Positions 59,977 through 64,000 of a stretch of 64,000 nt of DNA are shown one piece after another. Within the stretch, counting starts at the first letter, position 1, and each line of letters starts with the position of its first letter. The stretch spans positions 34,879,534 through 34,943,533 of the forward strand of contig OZ024905.1 of assembly GCA_964017125.1 (NCBI GenBank). Direction: 5' to 3'. Under the pieces are notes generated by a model. The model was not told the DNA's origin. It saw only the letters and a list, made by a program, of their open reading frames with translations, and made no database searches. The DNA comes from Flabesymbios commensalis (Eukaryota; Annelida; Polychaeta; Terebellida; Flabelligeridae). The translations under genes and the position numbers were made by a program.

Positions 59977-60178
59977 CTTCATAATTTTTAGCGTTGAGAT
60001 CAGGTGTTGGTGTGGCGTATGTCACCAGTGCTTTCAGACATTTCAGTTTGCCTGCTGCTGTGGCAGCGTGTACGCTGGTCTGACCATGACGATCACGCAG
60101 GTCGGGGACAGCACCAGCGTCCAACAGGAGCTTGATCAGGTCTGCACGCTCTACTATCACTGCTAAGTGAAGTGGAGT
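59977..60178 (-). CDS. BCL3: BCL3-like IkB protein, ankyrin exon B
   Basis: The acceptor TTTTTTGTTTTCAG leads into 202 bp in phase 0: TPLHLAVIVERADLIKLLLD, AGAVPDLRDRHGQTSVHAAT, AAGKLKCLKALVTYATPTPD, LNAKNYE plus one G. Two ankyrin repeats with the signature Thr-Pro-Leu-His. Asp-Arg-His-Gly-Gln-Thr and the Leu-Asn-Ala-Lys-Asn-Tyr-Glu-Gly-Leu-Thr joint agree with BCL3 (Asp-Arg-His-Gly-Gln-Thr; Leu-Glu-Ala-Arg-Asn-Tyr-Asp-Gly-Leu-Thr) more closely than with p105 or p100. BCL3-type proteins are nuclear IkB members that bind NF-kB p50/p52 homodimers and modulate transcription. The donor is GAAG|GTCAGA. Confidence 0.9.
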
Positions 60179-61173
60179 CTGAAAACAAAAAATAAACATG
60201 ATAAACACAACTGATAAGTGTCCGGGTAAACGAGCTGCCGTTTTTTGACACTGTATGTAGGTCTAGCAGGGGTGTCAAACACTGATACAAATACACTCAG
60301 TGTGAGTGTAACACGTGTCGAATACAAAAAAAGTGTAAAAAAAAATAATCGATAGTACCCACACAGTCGCAACTGGCAACAACTGTTATAGGCTATGTCT
60401 AGGTTTTGTTTTATATGGCAATACAGGAATTGAAAATCAAATCATTTCGCCGATGTCTGAGCCATTTCACCGCCAGGACATCAGTATGTGATCAAGGCTT
60501 GCCGTAGAAAGTCAAAAACAATGAGCAAGTCTTACGTCATAAGTTTCAAAAACAATGTTTTAAAAAAAGATTATGATCAGTAGGCTACATGGTTTCATAT
60601 TTGAATTTAATTTTCGAAATAGCCATGTCATCTAATATAGACGTTTTAAATACAGAAAACAAGTCCACAATGAAAATTGTTTACAATAAATGGGTCATAA
60701 CAATAAACCGTGTTTCCGGATTTCCGCGCCCATTAAAAAAGATTGATGGTCTAATGAGACATTGGCCCATCATTTGACACAAAATATTATTTTGCCTTGT
60801 TCCAGCGCCATTGATATCATATCGCAGTGTTAATGATACGGACACATCAGTAACTGTTGAGAAATGTATTCATGTATTAGACCAGGAGCTTCAGAAAGTC
60901 TTGATTATAGACGGTGTGAAACACAAATAATTATTTAGCTTGTTATGACATGACAAGTATTCAATTTTGTGTTTATTTCACAATTTAAGAACTTGAAAGT
61001 CCCCCATCTTGAACAAGTTCCCGGAATGTGGAGACTTCGGAACGTAGGCCAAGCAGTAATGTGTGTAAACGGGGCAAGGCCAGGGACAAAAAATCGACGT
61101 TTATCAGATTAGATGTGGATCAGATTATATTGTTGGTTAATTAGAGTTGAATGAGAACAAATCTTATTTATAA

Positions 61174-61600
61174 TGTTTATTACCTCCGCCAGGAAGATCA
61201 TGTTTTTGGTCCTGTTGGTTGGTCTGGCACTGTGTTTGTCTGTCCGTCGGATTACTTAAAGAGTATCAAACTTTCACCAGAGGTGTGTTTTGAACCATTG
61301 AATAATCGATTAAATTTCGAGCTTGATCCGGATCACGATCCGGATAACGGTCCAGATCTCATTGATTGATGGTAAAGTACATTTGACCTACCTGTATGGA
61401 AGACTACTTTATAACGTCATAGTCTCAAAACTGTTGTGTACTGTTACTAGACCTACCCACCTTTATGAATGACGTCATAATTTGTCATCTGCAGTGAAGT
61501 TTTACTCCCCACTTTATGAATGAATACAATACTACTACTATAGGTTTTAGGATCATCACGATCAATAATTTCGGCGGAGATATGCGATCTCTGACTGGCT
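61174..61600. repeat. Widespread 'cctccgccaggaagatcatg' type invertebrate repeat
   Basis: Starts TTACCTCCGCCAGGAAGATC and continues with TTTTTGGTCCTGTTGGTTGG, GTTTGTCTGTCCGTCGGATT and GATCCGGATCACGATCCGGA. It ends near GGCGGAGATATGCGATCTCT, whose GGCGGAG mirrors the CTCCGCC start. This layout is a familiar anonymous interspersed repeat of many marine invertebrates; recognition is from memory of the pattern. Confidence 0.6.
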
Positions 61601-62255
61601 GACTGTCTAGTTCAAAATATAATTGACGAAATGTTTCCTGCCTTACAAAGTTGTAATGGTGAAATAATCGTGGCGGCAAATTTCATGAGATAAATCCACC
61701 AACTCTCTTCACCCAGTGTGGGGGGACTCAAAGAAATCCTACGATCACTTTAAATCGCAGATCACCAAACACAATAAAAGTCTGATACATTTGGTGACTT
61801 TGAAATCAAATCATGCTCCCACAATTAGCCTCTATGCCTAATAAAGTTGTTATATATATTAAGAATAAAAATGACCGTACCGTATTGGTTCACATGTTTA
61901 AAATTGTGCACTGGGAAACGTACACATGTGCAGAATCTGATTGCTCAAATTTTAGAACAATAATTTTGCAATACCAAATGTTATATGTTTGGCAACCTGC
62001 CTTACATCATGTACATTGATGGGATGAGTTATATACATGTGACCAGACAACAGTTTTCTGTCATGTGCAGCGTACGATGCCATCACGCAGGGTGTGAGGC
62101 ATACTATAAACTGGTATTGCGTTGTAAACAATATATTGTGAGTTATGTATCCAGAGATTTCACTGAATAGTTACACGATTGGGCCACACTTCCATGCAGC
62201 CGACAACTTTCACATGCTGCTCAACATCGGGTGGCTTGCAATGTCATGCCACTTC

Positions 62256-62361
62256 ATAGCAACACGAGACATCGATCCAATGCTGGTTTAATGTTAGTAC
62301 ACCGTCTGTGACGCTGGCCCAACAATAAACCAGCATTGGGTGGATGTCTCTTGTTTCCTGA
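62256..62361. mobile_element. Family A palindromic MITE in the BCL3-like intron
   Basis: TAGCAACACGAGACATCGAT left, ATGTCTCTTGTTTCCTG right. The arms CCAATGCTGGTTTAATGTT and AACAATAAACCAGCATTGG are complementary, with centre CCGTC-TGT-GACGC. Confidence 0.8.
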
Positions 62362-62395
62362 TTTATGTTCTTAGTTACGCTTCAGATGGTGCAAA

Positions 62396-62530
62396 TGAAA
62401 TTAAATGAATGAGGTTTTAGGCCACCTTTGTGCACATATACAGATATAGGCTAAACTGGGCCAAGAGAACCTCCTGAGGATGGTGAGATGACTGAGATGA
62501 CACTACCCTCCAGACACGGGATTCGAGTAC
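62396..62530 (-). mobile_element. 5'-truncated tRNA-derived SINE
   Basis: Only the 3' half is present on the minus strand (from CCCGTGTCTGGAGGGTAGTG to the ATTTAATTTCATTT tail). It has a private CAGATATAGG-type duplication in the middle. Confidence 0.75.
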
Positions 62531-62803
62531 GTGAGCTGAATAAATACACAGAAACTGTCATGGTGGCGTACAAATTCATTCACCCCCTTGCATATTTACG
62601 CATGGTCTGAAAGCATGCTTTTTTTTACAAAACAATCAAATGGAATAAATTAGTATAAAATAAAGAAACATTAATGTTTTTTTCTTTATAGGAGAGGGAT
62701 GCAAAAATGTATGTTCCACCATGATGTCAGTTCATACATATTTATTCAGCCGTGAACATTAACGTATTTTTCCTGGCCTGCTTATTGCATGACCTAGACA
62801 AGA

Positions 62804-62834
62804 TGTAACCTGGTAACCTGGTAACCTGGTAACG
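62804..62834. repeat. CCTGGTAA short tandem repeat
   Basis: Four units of about 8-9 bp, GTAACCTGGTAACCTGG and onward, in the intron just beyond ankyrin exon A. Confidence 0.85.
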
Positions 62835-62926
62835 TGAGCGACATACTCGCGCGTTACAGAGACCTTATCATGTGTGTCATTGAATAAGCCTAAACCACAG
62901 AACAGTTAGTTCTCTCCTTATCTCAC

Positions 62927-63035
62927 CTGCTTCAGGTAATTATAAGCGTCCACGCTGACATCAGCCATCTTCATCATGTCAATCAGCTCTTGTACCACCA
63001 CAACCTCCTCCTGTGCTACAGCGATATGCAATGGT
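62927..63035 (-). CDS. BCL3: BCL3-like IkB protein, ankyrin exon A (first in window)
   Basis: 109-bp exon with acceptor AATGTTTCAG and a good donor (CAG|GTGAGA). The first base completes a codon begun upstream, probably Thr. It then reads PLHIAVAQEEVVVVQELIDM, MKMADVSVDAYNYLKQ and joins in phase 0 to Thr-Pro-Leu-His in exon B. The joint Val-Asp-Ala-Tyr-Asn-Tyr-Leu-Lys-Gln-Thr-Pro-Leu-His matches BCL3 (Leu-Asp-Ile-Tyr-Asn-Asn-Leu-Arg-Gln-Thr-Pro-Leu-His) position by position. It corresponds to the first ankyrin repeat of the domain. Earlier exons, including the N-terminus, must lie beyond 64000 or within an unrecognised part to the right. Confidence 0.88.
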
Positions 63036-63092
63036 CTGAAACATTATTAAAACAATATAAACAAAACTACTACAAGGACCTATACTATTTTA

Positions 63093-63366
63093 TTTTGCCT
63101 GAGTTTGTGTCCTATTTAGGGGAAAGAAGGGTGCTGTGTGTGGGAAACGGTTGACATTTCTGTACACCAGCCCTTATGAACATGTGCAATATAACGTTTG
63201 AGGTCCCTAGGCTAAGTACTTTCGTGTTTGAAAAATCTTCAGAAAAAAAGATATTCAGGATTATATTCGTGGTTAAGAGCTTAAAAGGTTTTGGTTAAAA
63301 TAATGTTGGCCCAGCGTCGCAGACGGTGGCCCAACATTATTGGGCCAATGTATCGTGTTATGCTTA
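63093..63366. repeat. Inverted relative of the 290-bp dispersed repeat
   Basis: Read in reverse it matches 25373-25665: TAACACGATACATTGGCC, the CCACCGTCTGCGACGCTGGG block, AACGTTATATTGCACATGTT, GTGTACAGAAATGTCAACCG, CACACACAGCACCCTTCTTT, CAGGCAAAATAAA. It is the only copy seen outside the triplicated block. Confidence 0.75.
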
Positions 63367-63375
63367 GGTCACAAT

Positions 63376-63690
63376 TAGCCCGGGCTCCTTCCGGGCTGTG
63401 AACACGGCCTTGATCTAAGTCCCTGGCGGGCCCCGGGCACTGTGGTCATGAGCAAAGCGTGTTTTACAGATACTCTGCCGGAGTCCTCGCGGATCGACTG
63501 GCTATCGGAAGAGACTTGTCCTCATTTCTCTGAAAACTTTACTGGGGCCCGGCCGATGCTCGTAGGTATCCCTCACGGGACCCGGCTGGGAGCCGTAAGG
63601 TGTAAGGGATATCGGGCGGGCCCTGACAGGGCATCGGCAGGGTTCCTGCAGGGCATCTTAGGGGTCCCGGCAAGGGTAAAAAGCCTATAG
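63376..63690. repeat. GC-rich, partly palindromic block
   Basis: Markedly GC-rich against its AT-rich surroundings, with CCCGGGCTCC, GGGCCCCGGGC, GGGCCCGGCCGATGC and a partly complementary GGGCGGGCCCTGACAGGGCATCGGC. A plus-strand frame of 82 codons crosses it without family resemblance. It could be a GC-rich transposon fragment or a small CpG island. Confidence 0.4.
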
Positions 63691-63750
63691 GGGCGTGTCC
63701 CTATTAAACGGTGTTTTTTTTTATCAAAACACATTTTCTAGGAGATGCAA

Positions 63751-63835
63751 GCTGCTGACAACCGGCTCATTCGGTTGAGTCGTGGGTTCGTGGCTCAAAA
63801 CGCAGAGGTACTGCATGGGTTCGAATCCCGGTCGG
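63751..63835 (+). mobile_element. tRNA-like sequence (SINE head or tRNA pseudogene)
   Basis: An A-box-like CGGCTCATTCGGTTGAG and a strong B box GGGTTCGAATCCC are spaced as in a tRNA with a long variable arm. CAACCGG and TCGGGTG can pair as an acceptor stem with one mismatch. No clean anticodon arm is seen, so a functional tRNA is unlikely. No SINE tail could be defined to the right. Confidence 0.45.
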
Positions 63836-64000
63836 GTGGGATGTTAGTCATCAAGTTTGTGCATATACAGTGCTTCAAACTGTTCAAAGGCATGGAGTGT
63901 GCAGTGCTGTCTATAGTACTGTGCACTATAAATAGCCCTTGAAGTCATTCGATAATAGTATAGTATATCCCGACTTTGGGCTTCTTTCTGTCCCGATATT

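Larger units (their letters stand above)
60179..62926 (-). other. BCL3-like intron between ankyrin exons A and B
   Basis: 2.75 kb intron holding a dispersed repeat (61174-61600), a family A MITE (62256-62361), a truncated SINE (62396-62530) and a short tandem repeat (62804-62834). No exon or RNA gene recognised. Confidence 0.75.

Noticed and set aside
63442-63690. 82-codon frame in the GC-rich block
   Set aside because: Open frames are expected in GC-rich sequence; no family resemblance or splice support.
63751-63835. Functional tRNA gene
   Set aside because: The B box is good, but no proper anticodon arm can be drawn and the acceptor stem has a mismatch.

Overview
This is a metazoan nuclear window: AT-rich, with split genes and GT-AG splice sites, tRNA-derived SINEs, many small palindromic transposons and a LINE 3' end. 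The gene content (selenoprotein S, a BCL3-type IkB protein) and the repeat types suggest a marine invertebrate, perhaps a deuterostome such as a hemichordate, echinoderm or amphioxus. The sequence alone does not fix the phylum. Protein-coding content is small; almost all of the short open frames are chance frames through repeats.

Left part (1-9 kb): the last two coding exons of selenoprotein S (SELENOS) lie on the plus strand at 2170-2239 and 7782-7864, split by a 5.5 kb intron full of repeats. The frame crosses an in-frame TGA (selenocysteine) followed by Gly and TAA, as in the family. The upstream exons are outside the window. No convincing SECIS element was found by eye downstream.

Middle-left (9-21 kb): no genes. 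It holds palindromic MITEs of several families, four tRNA-derived SINEs, a 4.1 kb element with very long inverted arms (about 16.05-20.18 kb) into which a LINE 3' end has jumped, and a second SINE type.

Middle (21-58.5 kb): a recent tandem triplication of an 11.6-11.9 kb unit (starts at 21005, 32576, 44479). Each unit carries an intact copy of one exon on the minus strand (30669-31283, 42572-43186, 54160-54774). This Ser/Pro-rich terminal exon fits the C-terminus of the BCL3-like gene whose ankyrin exons lie just to the right. Copy 2 has gained a private SINE with a 13-bp target duplication. Copy 3 has gained a 3.49 kb element with long terminal inverted repeats. A 1,059-bp segment with eight mirror-arranged GGTAACGGAGT-type motifs occurs only at the two junctions between copies.

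Right part (58.5-64 kb): three ankyrin exons of the BCL3-like gene on the minus strand (62927-63035, 59977-60178, about 59373-59692). Their splice phases fit each other and the terminal exon. The 5' part of the gene lies beyond 64 kb. The rest is intron with MITEs, a truncated SINE, a widespread invertebrate repeat, a GC-rich palindromic block and a tRNA-like sequence.
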